Origin: Mycobacterium sp. UM_CSW | GTDB lineage: Bacteria; Actinomycetota; Actinomycetes; Mycobacteriales; Mycobacteriaceae | Direction of reading: 5' to 3' | Length of the DNA stretch: 64,000 bases | Assembly (NCBI RefSeq): GCF_000455205.1 | Contig: NZ_AUWQ01000014.1 | Span: 1 to 64,000 of the forward strand | Part shown: positions 1-10,414 of the stretch, piece after piece | How positions within the stretch are numbered: the first letter of the stretch is position 1 | Layout: every line of letters starts with the position of its first letter | Made by a program: the position numbers and the translations under genes | Notes under the pieces: generated by a model | What the model was told of the DNA's origin: nothing | The model's database searches: none | What the model saw: only the letters and a program-made list of their open reading frames with translations

Positions 1-92
1 GCCGCCGCGGCGAGCCGGCGCGCATACACCCCCGCGTCGAATCGATGCGAGTCCATGGCAGCCAGATTAACGGCGCTGGCAGGATAGCCCGC

Positions 93-1049
93 ATGCCCGA
101 ACCGCTCGTGCTCCTCGACGGCGCCAGCATGTGGTTCCGCTCGTACTTCGGGGTGCCGTCGTCGATCAAGGCGCCCGACGGCCGGCCCGTCAACGCCGTG
201 CGCGGCTTCCTCGACTCGATGGCCGTGGTGATCAGCCAGCAGCGGCCCGGCCGGCTGGTGGTGTGCCTGGACCTGGATTGGCGGCCACAATTCCGGGTCG
301 ACCTCATCCCGTCGTACAAGGCGCACCGGGTCGCCGAGCCCGAGCCGCAGGGCCAGCCCGACATCGAGGAAGTGCCCGACGATCTGACGCCGCAGATCGA
401 CATGATCATGGAGCTGCTCGACGCGTTCGGGATCCCGACGGCGGGGGCGGAGGGTTTCGAGGCCGACGACGTGCTGGGCACGCTGGCGGCGCGGGAACGA
501 ACCGACCCGGTCGTTGTGGTCAGCGGGGACCGCGACCTGTTGCAGGTGGTCGCCGACGATCCCATCCCGGTTCGGGTGCTCTACCTGGGCCGCGGGCTGA
601 CCAAGGCCACGTTGTTCGGGCCGGCCGAGGTGGCCGAGCACTATGGCGTGCCGCGGGAACGGGCCGGGCCGGCCTACGCCGAGCTCGCGCTGCTGCGCGG
701 CGATCCGTCCGACGGGCTGCCCGGCGTCCCGGGTGTCGGCGAGAAGACAGCGGCCACGCTGCTGGCCCAGCACGGCTCACTGGAAGCAATCCTGGCCGCC
801 GCCCACGACCCAAAGTCCAAGATGGCCAAGGGTTTACGGGCGAAGCTGCTGGGCGCGACCGACTACATCGAGGCAGCCGGCAAGGTGGTGCGGGTGGCCA
901 CCGACGCGCCGGTCACGCTGTCGACACCCACCGACGCGCTGCCGCTGGCCGCCGCCCATCCGCGACGCACCGCCAAGCTGGCGACCGAGCTGGGGGTCGG
1001 GTCGCCGGTGGCCCGGTTGCAAAAGGCGCTCGACGGCCTGCCCGGCTGA
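93..1049 (+). CDS. 5'-3' exonuclease, PolI N-terminal type (Rv2090-like)
   Basis: Stand-alone flap/5'-3' exonuclease of the DNA polymerase I N-terminal family, expected to trim 5' flaps or RNA primers. The 318-residue product shows metal-binding acidic residues: D9 in LLDGAS, D60/D62, E123 with D125-D126 in the GFEADD motif, and D146/D148 in SGDRD. A helix-3-turn-helix DNA-binding stretch with GVPGVGEKT follows at about 211-220. There is no polymerase domain. I chose the ATG at 93 because AGGA lies upstream and the longer reading from 45 adds no family sequence. It corresponds to M. tuberculosis Rv2090 by position and motif. It converges on the DUF4333 gene, with a hairpin between them. Confidence 0.88.
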   Translation: MPEPLVLLDGASMWFRSYFGVPSSIKAPDGRPVNAVRGFLDSMAVVISQQRPGRLVVCLDLDWRPQFRVDLIPSYKAHRVAEPEPQGQPDIEEVPDDLTPQIDMIMELLDAFGIPTAGAEGFEADDVLGTLAARERTDPVVVVSGDRDLLQVVADDPIPVRVLYLGRGLTKATLFGPAEVAEHYGVPRERAGPAYAELALLRGDPSDGLPGVPGVGEKTAATLLAQHGSLEAILAAAHDPKSKMAKGLRAKLLGATDYIEAAGKVVRVATDAPVTLSTPTDALPLAAAHPRRTAKLATELGVGSPVARLQKALDGLPG

Positions 1050-1067
1050 CGGCCCCTACTGGGGCCG
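1050..1067. terminator. Hairpin between convergent genes
   Basis: A 7-bp perfect stem (CGGCCCC / GGGGCCG) with a TACT loop starts one base after the exonuclease stop codon and covers the stop codon of the opposing DUF4333 gene. No U-tract follows, which is usual for mycobacterial candidate terminators. It is probably bidirectional. Confidence 0.45.
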
Positions 1068-1835
1068 GCCGACCTCGTAGGTGCCCTTGTTGTCCTGGAA
1101 GGTCACCGTCACGTGCTTCTTGGCGCCGTCGATGCTGACGTCGCAGTCGAACGTCGCGCCCTTCTTGACCACGGGGTCCTGGCCGTGGTTGCAGGAGACG
1201 TCCTTGACGTTCTTGGCGCCGTAGCCGTTGGTCTCGTCGGTCAGCACCTGCTGCACACCGGCCTGCGCCTTGTTGACGTCCAGCTTGGTGGTGACGAAAA
1301 ACCCGGGCTGCCAGAAGCCGAGCACCAGCACGACGGCGATCACCAGGAACGCGATGACGCCGACCACGCCCCCGATCAGCGCCATCGAGCGCTTCTTCGG
1401 GGGCTGCTGGTCGTAGGGCGCGTACTGCTGCGGGTATTGGCCGGGCTGACCGTACTGGCCCGGCTGACCGTATTGGCCGTACTGGCCGGGCTGGCCCGGC
1501 TGCGCCGGCTGGCCGTACTGGCCCGGCTGGCCGTACGGGGTGTACTGGCCGGGCTGGGCGTATTGCTGGGGCTGTTCGCCGTACTGCGGGGGTTGGCCGT
1601 AGCCCGGCTGCGGGGGGTACTGCTGGGGGTACGCCTGCTCGGCCGGTTGCTGGTATTGCGGGTAGTCGGCGGGCGGGGTGTAGGCCGGGGCCTGCCACGT
1701 CTGCTCCTGGCCGGGCTGCTGCTGCGGCGGCTGCCAGTGTGTTGGCGCCACCTGGGTGGGCTCCGAGGACTGATCGCCGCTCTGACCGGGCGGTTGCCAC
1801 TGGTGACCCGGGTCCGACCCCTGCGGTCCGCTCAT
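1056..1835 (-). CDS. Pro/Gln/Tyr-rich membrane protein with DUF4333 (Rv2091c-like)
   Basis: A 259-residue membrane-anchored protein. Residues 1-146 are low-complexity and rich in P, Q, G and Y (PGQYGQ-type repeats) and should be cytoplasmic. A single membrane helix spans about 151-175. The exported C-terminal domain, about 180-257, matches the mycobacterial DUF4333 pattern, with two cysteines (in VSCNH and FDCDV) that could form a disulfide. A strong ribosome site (GAGGAGAAGGA) directly precedes the ATG. The gene lies 65 nt downstream of helY on the same strand. DUF4333 has no known activity; a cell-envelope role is only inference. Confidence 0.82.
   Translation of the reverse strand: MSGPQGSDPGHQWQPPGQSGDQSSEPTQVAPTHWQPPQQQPGQEQTWQAPAYTPPADYPQYQQPAEQAYPQQYPPQPGYGQPPQYGEQPQQYAQPGQYTPYGQPGQYGQPAQPGQPGQYGQYGQPGQYGQPGQYPQQYAPYDQQPPKKRSMALIGGVVGVIAFLVIAVVLVLGFWQPGFFVTTKLDVNKAQAGVQQVLTDETNGYGAKNVKDVSCNHGQDPVVKKGATFDCDVSIDGAKKHVTVTFQDNKGTYEVGRPQ
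1404..1550. repeat. In-gene tandem repeat coding PGQYGQ-type units
   Basis: About 147 bp of imperfect 9- to 15-bp direct repeats (variants of CTGGCCGTACTGGCCGGG on the plus strand) encode residues 96-144 of the DUF4333 protein. The period is a multiple of three, so copy-number change keeps the frame. Confidence 0.7.
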
Positions 1836-1900
1836 TCCTTCTCCTCAGTTCCCTTGTGTCTCGCGCCATTAGCGCCATGTAACGGTAGCTCGCGCCCAGC

Positions 1901-4690
1901 CTACCCGGCGTCAACTGCGACGACGCCGCGCCGGACGTCATTGATGGCCCGCTTGGCGGCCGCGCGGAGCTCCGGATCGGGCGCGGCGTTGCGAACCTGG
2001 TCCAACAGATCGAGCACCTGGCGGCACCACCGCACGAAGTCCCCCGCCGACATTCCCTGTTGCAGCGAGCCGCCGCCGGCCACATCGGCGACGGCCAGCG
2101 CCGCGGCCAGGTCTCCCGTCCGGGCCCACCGGTAGATGACGTTGACGAAGCCGTCGTCGGGTTCGCGGCTCGGGGCGATCCGGTGTGCCTGCTCGTCGGC
2201 GCGCAGCGCCATCGACAGCCTCGAGGTCTGCTGCAGCGCCTGCCGCAGCCGCTGGGTGGGCACCTCGGCGGCCAAGGCGGCGCCGGCACCGTCACCGCCC
2301 CGGGACTCGTACAGGACGGCCGAGACCACCGCCGCCAGCTCGGCCGGTTTCAAACCCGCCCACGCGCCGGTGCGCAGGCATTCGGCGACCAGGAGGTCGC
2401 TCTCGCTGTAGATCCGGGCCAGCAGCCGGCCGTCGTCGGTGACGTGCGGATCGGTGGCCGGGCCCTGGATGAAGCCGCGCTCGGTGAGCAGCCCGACGAT
2501 CCGGTCAAACGTGCGCGCCAAGGAGTTGGTGGCCGCGCCGACCTTCTTCTCCAGCTGTGCGTTGTCGCGTTCGATGCGCAGGTACCGCTCGGCCTGGCGC
2601 ATCTGGGGCTCGAGGTTGGGGGCGTTGTGCGCGGGATGCCGGCGCAGTTCGGTGCGCAGCGACGCCAGCTCCGGGTCGTGGAACGCGCCGTCCCCGTCGC
2701 CGCGACCGCCGCGGCGCGCCGTAGGAACGGCCAGCCCGTCGGCCGCCGACCGCAGGGCCGAGGCCAGGTCGCGGCGCACTCGCGGCTGACGGTGTTCGAC
2801 GCGCTTCGGCAACGGCATCGAGCCGACGGGTGCCGTCGCGCCCGAATAGTCGGCCGACGAAATCCTTCCCGCCCAACGGTTTTCGGTGAGGACGAGCGGG
2901 CGCGGGTCGGAGCTGTCGCGCGCCGACTCCAGCACCACCGCCAGCCCGCCGCGCCGGCCGTGGGTGATCGTGATGATGTCGCCCCGGCGCAGCGCGGCCA
3001 GTGCATCGCTGGCGGCCTGCCGTCGGTGCAGCCGCGACGCGCGCGACTGCGCACGCTCCATCTCGGAAATCCGCGCACGCATCCGCGCGTATTCGAAGAC
3101 CGGCGCGTCGTGTCCGCCGAGCTCGGCGGCGATCTCGTCGAGCATCCGCTGGCCGCGCTCGATGCCGCGGACCAGGCCGACGACGGAATGGTCGGCCTGA
3201 TACTGGGCGAACGATTGCTCGAGCAACTGGTGCGCCTGCTCGGGGCCCATCTGCTGCACCAGGTTGATCGTCATGTTGTACGACGGCGCGAACGAGCTGC
3301 GCAGCGGAAAGGTGCGGGTCGACGCCAGCCCGGCCACCGCGGACGGTTCGGTGGTTTCCTCGCTGGGATTCCACAGCACCACCGCGTGGCCCTCGACGTC
3401 GATACCCCGCCGGCCGGCGCGCCCGGTCAGCTGGGTGTACTCCCCCGGCGTGAGCGGCACGTGCTGCTCGCCGTTGAACTTGACCAGCCGCTCGAGCACC
3501 ACCGTGCGGGCGGGCATGTTGATGCCCAGCGCCAGCGTTTCGGTGGCGAACACCGCCTTGACCAGGCCCGCGGTGAACAGCTCCTCGACCGTATGGCGGA
3601 ACGCGGGCAACATCCCGGCGTGGTGGGCCGCCAGCCCGCGCAGCAACCCCTCGCGCCACTCGTAGTAGCCGAGCACCGCCAGGTCGGCGTCGGCCAGGTC
3701 GCCGCAGCGGTGCTCGATCACCTCGGCGATCTGCGCGCGCTCCTCCTCGGTGGTCAGCCGCAGCGGCGATCGCAGGCACTGCTGGACGGCGGCGTCGCAG
3801 CCGGCCCGGGAGAACACGAACGTGATCGTCGGCAGCAGGCCCTGCGAATCCAGGATCCCGATCACGTCCGGCCGCGGGGGCGGCCGGTAGAAGCGCGGGC
3901 GGGACGGTCGCGCCGACCGCCCGCGCCGAGGCTGCCAGTCCGACATGCGGTCCGCCTCGCGGCGATGGGCGATGTGGCGCACCAGGTCCGGGTCGACGCG
4001 CGGCTTGCCTCCGGCGTCCGGCGCGGCGTGCGAGTAGTCGAACAGGTCGAACAGCCGCTTGCCGACCAAGACGTGTTGCCACAGCGGAACGGGCCGGTGT
4101 TCGTCGACGACGACGGTGGTGTCGCCGCGCACGGTCTGGATCCAGCCGCCGAATTCCTCGGCGTTGCTCACGGTCGCTGAGAGGCTGACCACGCGCACCT
4201 CGTCGGGCAGGTGCAGGATCACCTCCTCCCACACCGGGCCGCGCATCCGGTCGGCAAGGAAATGCACCTCGTCCATCACCACATACGAAAGGCCTTGCAG
4301 CGCAGGCGAATCGGCGTAGAGCATGTTGCGCAGCACTTCGGTGGTCATCACCACGACGGGCGCGTCGCCGTTCACCGACATGTCACCGGTCAGCAGCCCG
4401 ATCCGGTCGCGGCCGTAGTGCTCGCTCAGGTCGGTGTGCTTCTGGTTGCTCAGCGCCTTCAGCGGCGTGGTGTAAAAGCATTTGCCGCCCGACGCCAGCG
4501 CCAGGTGGACGGCGAATTCGCCGACGACGGTCTTGCCGGCCCCGGTCGGCGCGCACACCAGCACGCCGTGGCCGCGTTCCAGCGCCTCGCACGCGCGCCG
4601 CTGAAAGTCGTCGAGCGTGAAGCTGAGTTCCGTGGCGAACCGCGCCAGCTCGGGCAGCTCGGTCACGCCGCTGCCATGCGACGGCGGCAT
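1901..4690 (-). CDS. helY: Ski2/Mtr4-like ATP-dependent RNA/DNA helicase HelY
   Basis: A 929-residue superfamily 2 helicase. It has the Walker A motif APTGAGKT at 47-54, the DEVH box at 140-143, a SLSAT motif near 172 and the motif VI region LTGRAGRRGID. A long C-terminal helical part follows, as in Ski2/Mtr4-type RNA helicases. M. tuberculosis HelY is of similar length (about 906). The ATG abuts the tatC stop codon with no intervening base, so translation is probably coupled to tatC. A role in RNA turnover is family-based inference. Confidence 0.92.
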   Translation of the reverse strand: MPPSHGSGVTELPELARFATELSFTLDDFQRRACEALERGHGVLVCAPTGAGKTVVGEFAVHLALASGGKCFYTTPLKALSNQKHTDLSEHYGRDRIGLLTGDMSVNGDAPVVVMTTEVLRNMLYADSPALQGLSYVVMDEVHFLADRMRGPVWEEVILHLPDEVRVVSLSATVSNAEEFGGWIQTVRGDTTVVVDEHRPVPLWQHVLVGKRLFDLFDYSHAAPDAGGKPRVDPDLVRHIAHRREADRMSDWQPRRGRSARPSRPRFYRPPPRPDVIGILDSQGLLPTITFVFSRAGCDAAVQQCLRSPLRLTTEEERAQIAEVIEHRCGDLADADLAVLGYYEWREGLLRGLAAHHAGMLPAFRHTVEELFTAGLVKAVFATETLALGINMPARTVVLERLVKFNGEQHVPLTPGEYTQLTGRAGRRGIDVEGHAVVLWNPSEETTEPSAVAGLASTRTFPLRSSFAPSYNMTINLVQQMGPEQAHQLLEQSFAQYQADHSVVGLVRGIERGQRMLDEIAAELGGHDAPVFEYARMRARISEMERAQSRASRLHRRQAASDALAALRRGDIITITHGRRGGLAVVLESARDSSDPRPLVLTENRWAGRISSADYSGATAPVGSMPLPKRVEHRQPRVRRDLASALRSAADGLAVPTARRGGRGDGDGAFHDPELASLRTELRRHPAHNAPNLEPQMRQAERYLRIERDNAQLEKKVGAATNSLARTFDRIVGLLTERGFIQGPATDPHVTDDGRLLARIYSESDLLVAECLRTGAWAGLKPAELAAVVSAVLYESRGGDGAGAALAAEVPTQRLRQALQQTSRLSMALRADEQAHRIAPSREPDDGFVNVIYRWARTGDLAAALAVADVAGGGSLQQGMSAGDFVRWCRQVLDLLDQVRNAAPDPELRAAAKRAINDVRRGVVAVDAG

Positions 4691-5659
4691 CTACGTGACG
4701 TCGTCATGCTGCCCGGCCGTGAACGACGGCTCCGGTATCGGCCCCGGTATCGGCTCGGGCGGCTCGATGACGGACGCCTCGTCGTCGGGAATCGTGACCT
4801 GGGCTTCGCGCTTGGCCTTGCGCCGGTCGTGCAGTCGGGAGATCTGGATGGCGAATTCGAGCAGCACCGATAGTGCGATCCCCAGCGCCGTCATCGAGAA
4901 CGGGTCCGATCCGGGCGTGAAGATGGCCGCGAAGGCGAACATGCCGAAGATCAGCCCGCGCCGCCAGGACTTGAGCCGCTCGTAGCTCAGCACGCCCACC
5001 GCGTTGAGCATGACGATCAGCAGCGGGAACTCGAAGCTGACCCCGAAGACCACCAGCAGGTTGATCAGGAAGCCGAAATACCGGTCCCCGGACAGCGCGG
5101 TCACCTGCACGTCGCTGCCGACGGTCAACAGGAACCCCAGCGCCTTGGACAGCACGAAGTAGGCCAGCACGGCGCCGACGACGAACAGCACCGCGGCGGG
5201 CACCACGAACCCGACCGCGAAGCGGCGCTCCTTCTGGTAGAGCCCGGGCGTGATGAACGCCCACAGCTCGTAGAGCCAGACCGGGCAGGCCAGCACGAGC
5301 CCGGCCGTCAGCCCGACCTTGAGGCGCAACATGAACTGGTCGAACGGCGCGGTGGCCAGCAGCCGGCACTGCCCGTCGGCGCTGATGCTCGCCCGCGCCG
5401 ATTGCGGCAGCGAACAGTACGGGTGGCGCAGCCATTCGCCGAGGCTCTCCAGCCCGAAGATCCCGTGCGAGTACCAGAAGAACCCGAAAATCGTCGTGAC
5501 CAGGATCGCGGCCAGCGAGATCAGCAGCCGGGTGCGCAGCTCGGTCAGGTGGTCGACCAGCGACATCGTCGCGTCGGGGTTGGTGCGGCTGCGCCTGTTA
5601 CGAGGGTTGAGCCGTTTCAGCAGGCCCGCGGTGCGCGCCGAAACCTTGAAACCTTTCAC
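4691..5659 (-). CDS. tatC: Sec-independent protein translocase subunit TatC
   Basis: Polytopic membrane component of the twin-arginine translocase, which binds RR-signal peptides and exports folded proteins. The 322-residue protein has six hydrophobic segments and the TatC signatures [11 protein letters not shown] near the N-terminus and [11 protein letters not shown] later. The C-terminal tail is charged. I use the first GTG; the N-terminal residues before [11 protein letters not shown] are less certain, since M. tuberculosis TatC is slightly shorter (about 308). It lies 49 nt after tatA and touches helY, which matches the mycobacterial tatA-tatC-helY order. Confidence 0.93.
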   Translation of the reverse strand: MKGFKVSARTAGLLKRLNPRNRRSRTNPDATMSLVDHLTELRTRLLISLAAILVTTIFGFFWYSHGIFGLESLGEWLRHPYCSLPQSARASISADGQCRLLATAPFDQFMLRLKVGLTAGLVLACPVWLYELWAFITPGLYQKERRFAVGFVVPAAVLFVVGAVLAYFVLSKALGFLLTVGSDVQVTALSGDRYFGFLINLLVVFGVSFEFPLLIVMLNAVGVLSYERLKSWRRGLIFGMFAFAAIFTPGSDPFSMTALGIALSVLLEFAIQISRLHDRRKAKREAQVTIPDDEASVIEPPEPIPGPIPEPSFTAGQHDDVT

Positions 5660-5708
5660 GGTGGTCTTTGCGGTCGATCAGGGGCGCTCGGGCACCGCGG
5701 CGGCGCGG

Positions 5709-5975
5709 CTAGGCCGGGCGCGCTTCGGTGTGCCCCTGCTCGGTGGTCGCCGGCGGGTCGACTCGCTGCGACTGCACGGGCTGGGGGGTCTCCGGGGTTG
5801 CCTGCAAGGAAGGCGCTTCAGTCTTGCCTTCGGTCTGCATTTCCCGCATCTCGGACTTGAAAATGCGCATCGACTTGCCCAGCGAGCGCGCGGCATCGGG
5901 GAGCTTCTTGGCACCGAACAGCAGGATCACTACGACAGCGAGGATCGCCCAGTGCCACGGACTAAGACTGCCCAC
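5709..5975 (-). CDS. tatA: Sec-independent protein translocase subunit TatA
   Basis: An 88-residue single-pass Tat subunit that oligomerises to form the conduit. It opens with the TatA pattern [11 protein letters not shown], a hydrophobic helix, the [16 protein letters not shown] hinge and amphipathic helix, then a polar Pro/Thr/Glu tail. The start is GTG at 5975, fixed by a strong GGAGGTAA ribosome site six to seven bases upstream and by TatA homology. A much longer open frame continues upstream but overlaps pafC out of frame and is not a gene. It lies between pafC and tatC. Confidence 0.93.
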   Translation of the reverse strand: MGSLSPWHWAILAVVVILLFGAKKLPDAARSLGKSMRIFKSEMREMQTEGKTEAPSLQATPETPQPVQSQRVDPPATTEQGHTEARPA

Positions 5976-6025
5976 TTTGATTACCTCCAGACGTCCACCC
6001 GATGCTACCGCAGCAACGGTCGCGG

Positions 6026-7003
6026 CTATTGTGGCCGCGCCGCGACCTGGTAGGACTCCAGGGCGGCCGCGGCGGCATCCCGTACACGACGGGCCAGCGA
6101 CTCCGGTTCGAGCACCCGCACCGCCGACCCGAAGCCCAGCACCAGCCGGGTCATCCAGTCCTCCGAGGCGTAGGTCATGACGGCCTCGCACGAGCCGTCG
6201 GCCAGCTCGAGCACCTCGCGCATCGGGTAGTACTCGAACATCCACGAGGCCGCGGGCGCCACCCACAGCCGCGCCGACGGCAGCGACGGGTCGCCGTCGA
6301 ACAGCGATGTGTCCGGCGGCGCGTGCAGGGCCGGTTCCGGCGGGGCCGCCGGCTCGCCCAGCTCGGTGGCGTCCACGATCCGGTCGAAGCGGAACAGCCG
6401 GACGCCTTCGGCTTCGCGCGACCACGCCTCCAGGTAGCTCTGGCCGCCGATCAGCAGGACCCGGATGGGGTCGACGACCCGGCTGGTCAGGGTGTCGTGT
6501 GAGGCGGAGTAGTAGTCGATGGCCAGCGCGCGCTTGTACTGCACCGCGGTGCGGACGGCCGCCGCGGCGCGGCTTTCGACGGGTGCGGGCTCGTCGACCG
6601 CCGCCACCGCCGCCGAAGCGTCGTGCCCGACGGCGCCGGCGGCGGCCTCGATCTTGGCGATCGCGCTGCGCGCGGCCTCCGGGTCGACGACGCCCGGGAT
6701 GTCGGCCAGCGCCCGCAGCGCCACCAGCAGGCCGGTGGCCTCCGGCGACGTGAGCTTGAGCGGCCGGTCAATGCCCGCCGAGAACGTCACCTCGATGGTG
6801 TCGCCGGAGAACTCGAAGTCGATGAGGTCGCCCGGGTAGTAGCCGGGAAGACCGCACATCCACAGCTGGTTGAGGTCCTCCTCCAGCTGCTTCTCCGACA
6901 CCCCGAGGTCGGCCGCGGCCTTGGCCCGGGTGACCTTCGGGTTGGCCTGGAAATACGGGACCATGTTGAGCAGCCGAACGAGCCGGGTGGACACGGGAGT
7001 CAT
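6026..7003 (-). CDS. pafC: WYL-domain transcriptional regulator PafC
   Basis: A 325-residue regulator that acts with PafB as the PafBC activator of the LexA/RecA-independent DNA-damage response in mycobacteria. Near the N-terminus is a winged-helix-like segment ([20 protein letters not shown]). A WYL domain follows ([11 protein letters not shown] ... [21 protein letters not shown]) and then a WCX-type C-terminal extension. The ATG overlaps the pafB stop codon (ATGA), so the pair is translationally coupled and probably made in equal amounts. It lies 50 nt upstream of tatA. Confidence 0.92.
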   Translation of the reverse strand: MTPVSTRLVRLLNMVPYFQANPKVTRAKAAADLGVSEKQLEEDLNQLWMCGLPGYYPGDLIDFEFSGDTIEVTFSAGIDRPLKLTSPEATGLLVALRALADIPGVVDPEAARSAIAKIEAAAGAVGHDASAAVAAVDEPAPVESRAAAAVRTAVQYKRALAIDYYSASHDTLTSRVVDPIRVLLIGGQSYLEAWSREAEGVRLFRFDRIVDATELGEPAAPPEPALHAPPDTSLFDGDPSLPSARLWVAPAASWMFEYYPMREVLELADGSCEAVMTYASEDWMTRLVLGFGSAVRVLEPESLARRVRDAAAAALESYQVAARPQ

Positions 7004-7992
7004 GAGCTGTGCACCTCCGCATGCGCGCGCAGCCGCGCCAGCACCTCGTCGCGAAGCGATTGCGGCTCGAGCACGACGGCGTCGGCCCCATAGCCGGCGA
7101 TGTCGCGGGCCAGCTGGTCGCCGGAACCGATGCCGAGCTCGATCACCTCGCCGTCGCGGCCGGCCAGCTGCTGCGGCCCGGTCGACCTGCCGGCCCGGCG
7201 CAGCGCCGTGGCCCGCCCGTCGGCGACCCACACCCGGGCCTGCCCGACGGCCGGCCACTCGCTGACCGTCTGGGCCACGATCTTGCGAAGGTCGACGCCG
7301 TCGGGCACGGTGACCGCGCCGGGCGGGCCGATCGGCGCGACGTCGGCCCCGATCCGGGACAGCCGAAACGTGCGGGTGGCGTCGCGGTCGCGGTCGTGGC
7401 CGACCAGATACCAGCGGCCCTTCTCGGTGACCACGCCCCAGGGCTCGACGGTGCGCGTCGTGTAGGGCTCGGCCCGCGATGGCCGGTGCGGAAACTGCAC
7501 CGCCTGGCGGGAAGCGATGGCGGACAATAGGATTCCGAGCACCTCCTCCGACCCGCGCAGGCCCGGCACGCCCGCCGGGGATGCGATGGCCACCGGCGCG
7601 TCCGGGTCGACGTCCACCCCGGCGGCGCGCAGCTTGAGCAGGGCGCCCTGGGTGGCGGTGATCAGTTCGGGCGACTCCCACAGCTGCGTGGCGACGGCCA
7701 CCGCGGCCGCCTCGTCCGGGGTGAGGTCGACCGGCGCCAGCGCGTAGGCGTCGCGGTTGATCCGGTAGCCCTCGGTGGGATCCATGGCCGACACCCGGCC
7801 GACCTCCAGCGGGATGCCGAGATCGCGCAGTTCGTTCTTGTCGCGCTCGAACATCCGCGAAAACGCCTCGGCGCTAGGGCTGTCGGAATAGCCGGCGACG
7901 CTGGACCTGATCTTTTCGGCGGTGACGTAGCCGCGGGTGGAGAGCAGGGCGATCACGAGATTAACCAGCCGCTCGACTTTCGAGGTCGCCAT
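7000..7992 (-). CDS. pafB: WYL-domain transcriptional regulator PafB
   Basis: A 330-residue partner of PafC. Residues 1-60 (ATSKVERLVNLVIAL, STRGYVTAEKIR) form the winged-helix DNA-binding region. The WYL core includes the GRWYLVGHDRDRDATRTFRL stretch. The ATG at 7992 gives the family N-terminus; the longer frame adds unrelated residues. The sequence between pafA and pafB is 210 nt, long enough for a separate promoter. I saw no clear copy of the PafBC-dependent promoter motif there. Confidence 0.92.
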   Translation of the reverse strand: MATSKVERLVNLVIALLSTRGYVTAEKIRSSVAGYSDSPSAEAFSRMFERDKNELRDLGIPLEVGRVSAMDPTEGYRINRDAYALAPVDLTPDEAAAVAVATQLWESPELITATQGALLKLRAAGVDVDPDAPVAIASPAGVPGLRGSEEVLGILLSAIASRQAVQFPHRPSRAEPYTTRTVEPWGVVTEKGRWYLVGHDRDRDATRTFRLSRIGADVAPIGPPGAVTVPDGVDLRKIVAQTVSEWPAVGQARVWVADGRATALRRAGRSTGPQQLAGRDGEVIELGIGSGDQLARDIAGYGADAVVLEPQSLRDEVLARLRAHAEVHSS

Positions 7993-8202
7993 TTGTCCCA
8001 GGTTATTCGATGGTCCCCGCGCGGCGCTTACGCCGGCTGGCCGCGTCGCACGATTCACGGCGGCCACACCGGTCGCGAGCTGGCCGGGGGCACTGACTCT
8101 GAAACTTGATGGCGCCGGCGATATCACGTTTGCGGTTCAAACATGGGACGCCGCAACGGTGCCGATGTGACTGATGTGACTGGCCGTGAACCGACCACCC
8201 GG

Positions 8203-9561
8203 CTACATGCTTGCGATGAGTCGCTTGACCCGCTCGTCGACCGCCCGGAACGGGTCCTTGCACAGCACGGTGCGCTGCGCCTGGTCGTTGAGCTTCAGGT
8301 GCACCCAGTCGACGGTGAAGTCGCGGCCCGCCGCCTGGGCGGCGCTGATGAACTCACCGCGCAGCCGCGCGCGAGTGGTCTGCGGCGGGTGGTCGACCGC
8401 CTCCGCGATGTCCTCGTCGGTGGTCACCCGGGTGGCCAGGCCCTTGCGCTGCAGCAGGTCGAAGACGCCGCGGCCGCGCTTGATGTCGTGGTAGGCCAGG
8501 TCCAGCTGGGCGATCTTCGGGTCGGACAGCTCCATGTTGTAGCGGTCCTGGTAGCGCTGGAACAGCTTGCGCTTGATGACCCAGTCGATCTCGGTGTCCA
8601 CCTTGGCGAAATCCTGGCTCTCGACAGCATCGAGTTGCCGGCCCCACAGGTCGACTACCTGCTCGATCTGGGCGTTGGGCTCCCGGGTCTGCAGGTGCTC
8701 GACGGCGCGGCTGTAGTACTCGCGCTGGATGTCCAGCGCGCTGGCCTGCCGCCCACCCGCCAGTCGCACCGGCCGCCGGCCCGTGACGTCGTGGCTCACC
8801 TCGCGAATCGCGCGGATGGGGTTGTCCAGCGAGAAGTCGCGGAACGGGACGCCGGCCTCGATCATCTCCAGCACCAGCGCCGCGGTACCCACCTTGAGCA
8901 TGGTGGTCGTTTCGCACATGTTGGAGTCGCCGACGATGACGTGCAGGCGCCGATACTTCTCGGCGTCGGCGTGCGGCTCGTCGCGGGTGTTGATGATCGG
9001 GCGGCTGCGCGTGGTGGCCGAGGAGACGCCCTCCCAGATGTGCTCGGCGCGTTGGGAAAGGCAGAACGTCGCGGCCTTGGGGGTTTGCAGGACCTTGCCG
9101 GCCCCGCAGATCAGCTGGCGGGTGACCAGGAAGGGCAGCAGCACGTCGGAGATACGGGAGAACTCGCCGGCCCGCACGATCAGGTAGTTCTCGTGGCAGC
9201 CATAGGAGTTGCCCGCGGAGTCGGTGTTGTTCTTGAACAGGTAGATGTCGCCGCCGATGCCCTCGTCGGCGAGCCGCTGCTCGGCGTCTACCAGCAGGTC
9301 TTCCAGCACCCATTCGCCGGCCCGGTCGTGGGTGACCAGCTGCACCAGGCTGTCGCACTCGGCCGTGGCGTACTCGGGATGGCTGCCCACGTCCAGGTAG
9401 AGGCGCGCGCCGTTTCGCAAGAAGACGTTGGAGCTGCGGCCCCACGACACCACCCGCCGGAACAGGTACCGGGCAACCTCGTCCGGAGACAGCCGGCGAT
9501 GGCCGTGGAACGTGCAGGTGACACCGAACTCGGTCTCGATGCCCATAATTCGTCGCTGCAC
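8203..9561 (-). CDS. pafA: Pup-protein ligase PafA
   Basis: Glutamine-synthetase-fold ligase that uses ATP to join the C-terminal glutamate of Pup to substrate lysines. The 452-residue protein begins [13 protein letters not shown], with metal-binding E9 and the [13 protein letters not shown] strand carrying the presumed catalytic D57. The start is GTG at 9561: it reproduces the family length, and a TANNNT -10 box ends exactly 7 nt upstream, which fits leaderless initiation. Another GTG 24 nt upstream lacks support. It lies 70 nt after prcA, so the proteasome genes and the ligase gene are contiguous here. Confidence 0.95.
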   Translation of the reverse strand: MQRRIMGIETEFGVTCTFHGHRRLSPDEVARYLFRRVVSWGRSSNVFLRNGARLYLDVGSHPEYATAECDSLVQLVTHDRAGEWVLEDLLVDAEQRLADEGIGGDIYLFKNNTDSAGNSYGCHENYLIVRAGEFSRISDVLLPFLVTRQLICGAGKVLQTPKAATFCLSQRAEHIWEGVSSATTRSRPIINTRDEPHADAEKYRRLHVIVGDSNMCETTTMLKVGTAALVLEMIEAGVPFRDFSLDNPIRAIREVSHDVTGRRPVRLAGGRQASALDIQREYYSRAVEHLQTREPNAQIEQVVDLWGRQLDAVESQDFAKVDTEIDWVIKRKLFQRYQDRYNMELSDPKIAQLDLAYHDIKRGRGVFDLLQRKGLATRVTTDEDIAEAVDHPPQTTRARLRGEFISAAQAAGRDFTVDWVHLKLNDQAQRTVLCKDPFRAVDERVKRLIASM

Positions 9562-9568
9562 GTAATCG

Positions 9569-9574
9569 AGGGTA
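9569..9574 (-). promoter_or_regulatory. -10 box for leaderless pafA transcript
   Basis: TACCCT on the minus strand (TANNNT type), separated by 7 nt from the pafA GTG. No ribosome site precedes this start. This is the usual geometry of mycobacterial leaderless mRNAs. Confidence 0.45.
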
Positions 9575-9631
9575 CTGGTTGTCACGCCGCAAAGGTGCAG
9601 AAGCCGCGCCCGGGGATGTTATCGGGCGGAT

Positions 9632-10414
9632 CTAGTCCGGGGACTCGCCCTTCGTTTCCGACTCTTCCCCGCCGGATTTTGCGTCCTTGGACGTCGGGCC
9701 GTCCGACTTCTTCAGCAAGTTCTCCAGGGTGGGGCGATTGATCCGCTTGAACGCCCGCCGCGGCCGGTTGGCATCCAGGATGGCCACCTCGAGGCTCCCC
9801 ACATCGAGGGCGGGCTGATCGCCGTTGGAGGCCTCCGCGCTGCCCGCCCGCAGCGCCGCAACCGCGATGCCCAAAGCCTCACGCAGGTGGGCGTTTTCGG
9901 CGTAGGAGTCCTTGAGCGCGGTGACGATCGGCTCGGTCGTCCCACCCATCACCACGAAATGCGGCTCGTCGGCGATCGAGCCGTCATAGGTAATGCGGTA
10001 TAGCTCAGGCGGTTTCGACTCGCCGTAGTGGGCGACCTCGGCGACGCACAACTCGACCTCGTAGGGCTTGGCCTGCTCGGTGAAGATGCTGCCGAGGGTC
10101 TGCGCGTAGACGTTGGCCAGCTGCCGCCCGGTCACGTCGCGGCGGTCGTAGGCGTAGCCCCGGGTGTCGGCGAACTGGATGCCGCCGCGCCGCAGATTGT
10201 CGAACTCGTTGAACTTGCCCGCGGCCGCAAAGCCGACGCGGTCGTAAAGTTCGCTGATCTTCTGCAGGGACCGCGACGGGTTCTCGGCGACGAACAGCAC
10301 ACCGTCGGCGTAGGCCAGCGCCACCACGCTCTTGCCCCGCGCGATGCCCTTGCGCGCGAGCTCGCTGCGCTCGCGCATCGCCTGTTCGGGCGAGATGAAA
10401 TACGGGAAGCTCAC
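9632..10414 (-). CDS. prcA: Proteasome alpha subunit PrcA
   Basis: Outer-ring subunit of the 20S core (alpha7-beta7-beta7-alpha7). The 260-residue protein has the N-terminal [26 protein letters not shown] segment that forms the gate and Mpa docking surface, followed by the Ntn-fold body. A charged Lys/Glu-rich tail of about 30 residues ([18 protein letters not shown]) is typical of mycobacteria. It starts at a GTG overlapping the prcB stop (GTGA), giving coupled synthesis of the two rings. Confidence 0.96.
   Translation of the reverse strand: MSFPYFISPEQAMRERSELARKGIARGKSVVALAYADGVLFVAENPSRSLQKISELYDRVGFAAAGKFNEFDNLRRGGIQFADTRGYAYDRRDVTGRQLANVYAQTLGSIFTEQAKPYEVELCVAEVAHYGESKPPELYRITYDGSIADEPHFVVMGGTTEPIVTALKDSYAENAHLREALGIAVAALRAGSAEASNGDQPALDVGSLEVAILDANRPRRAFKRINRPTLENLLKKSDGPTSKDAKSGGEESETKGESPD

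Noticed and set aside
1404-1550. Repeat array that could suggest CRISPR
   Set aside because: Repeats are adjacent, without unique spacers, and keep a coding frame for PGQYGQ units. No cas gene is near.
2060-4180. 706-codon open frame antisense to helY
   Set aside because: Same GC-driven shadow effect; the opposite strand carries all helicase motifs in order.
5709-6425. 238-codon reading of the tatA frame
   Set aside because: The upstream 150 codons overlap pafC out of frame. A strong ribosome site and TatA homology fix the start at GTG 5975.
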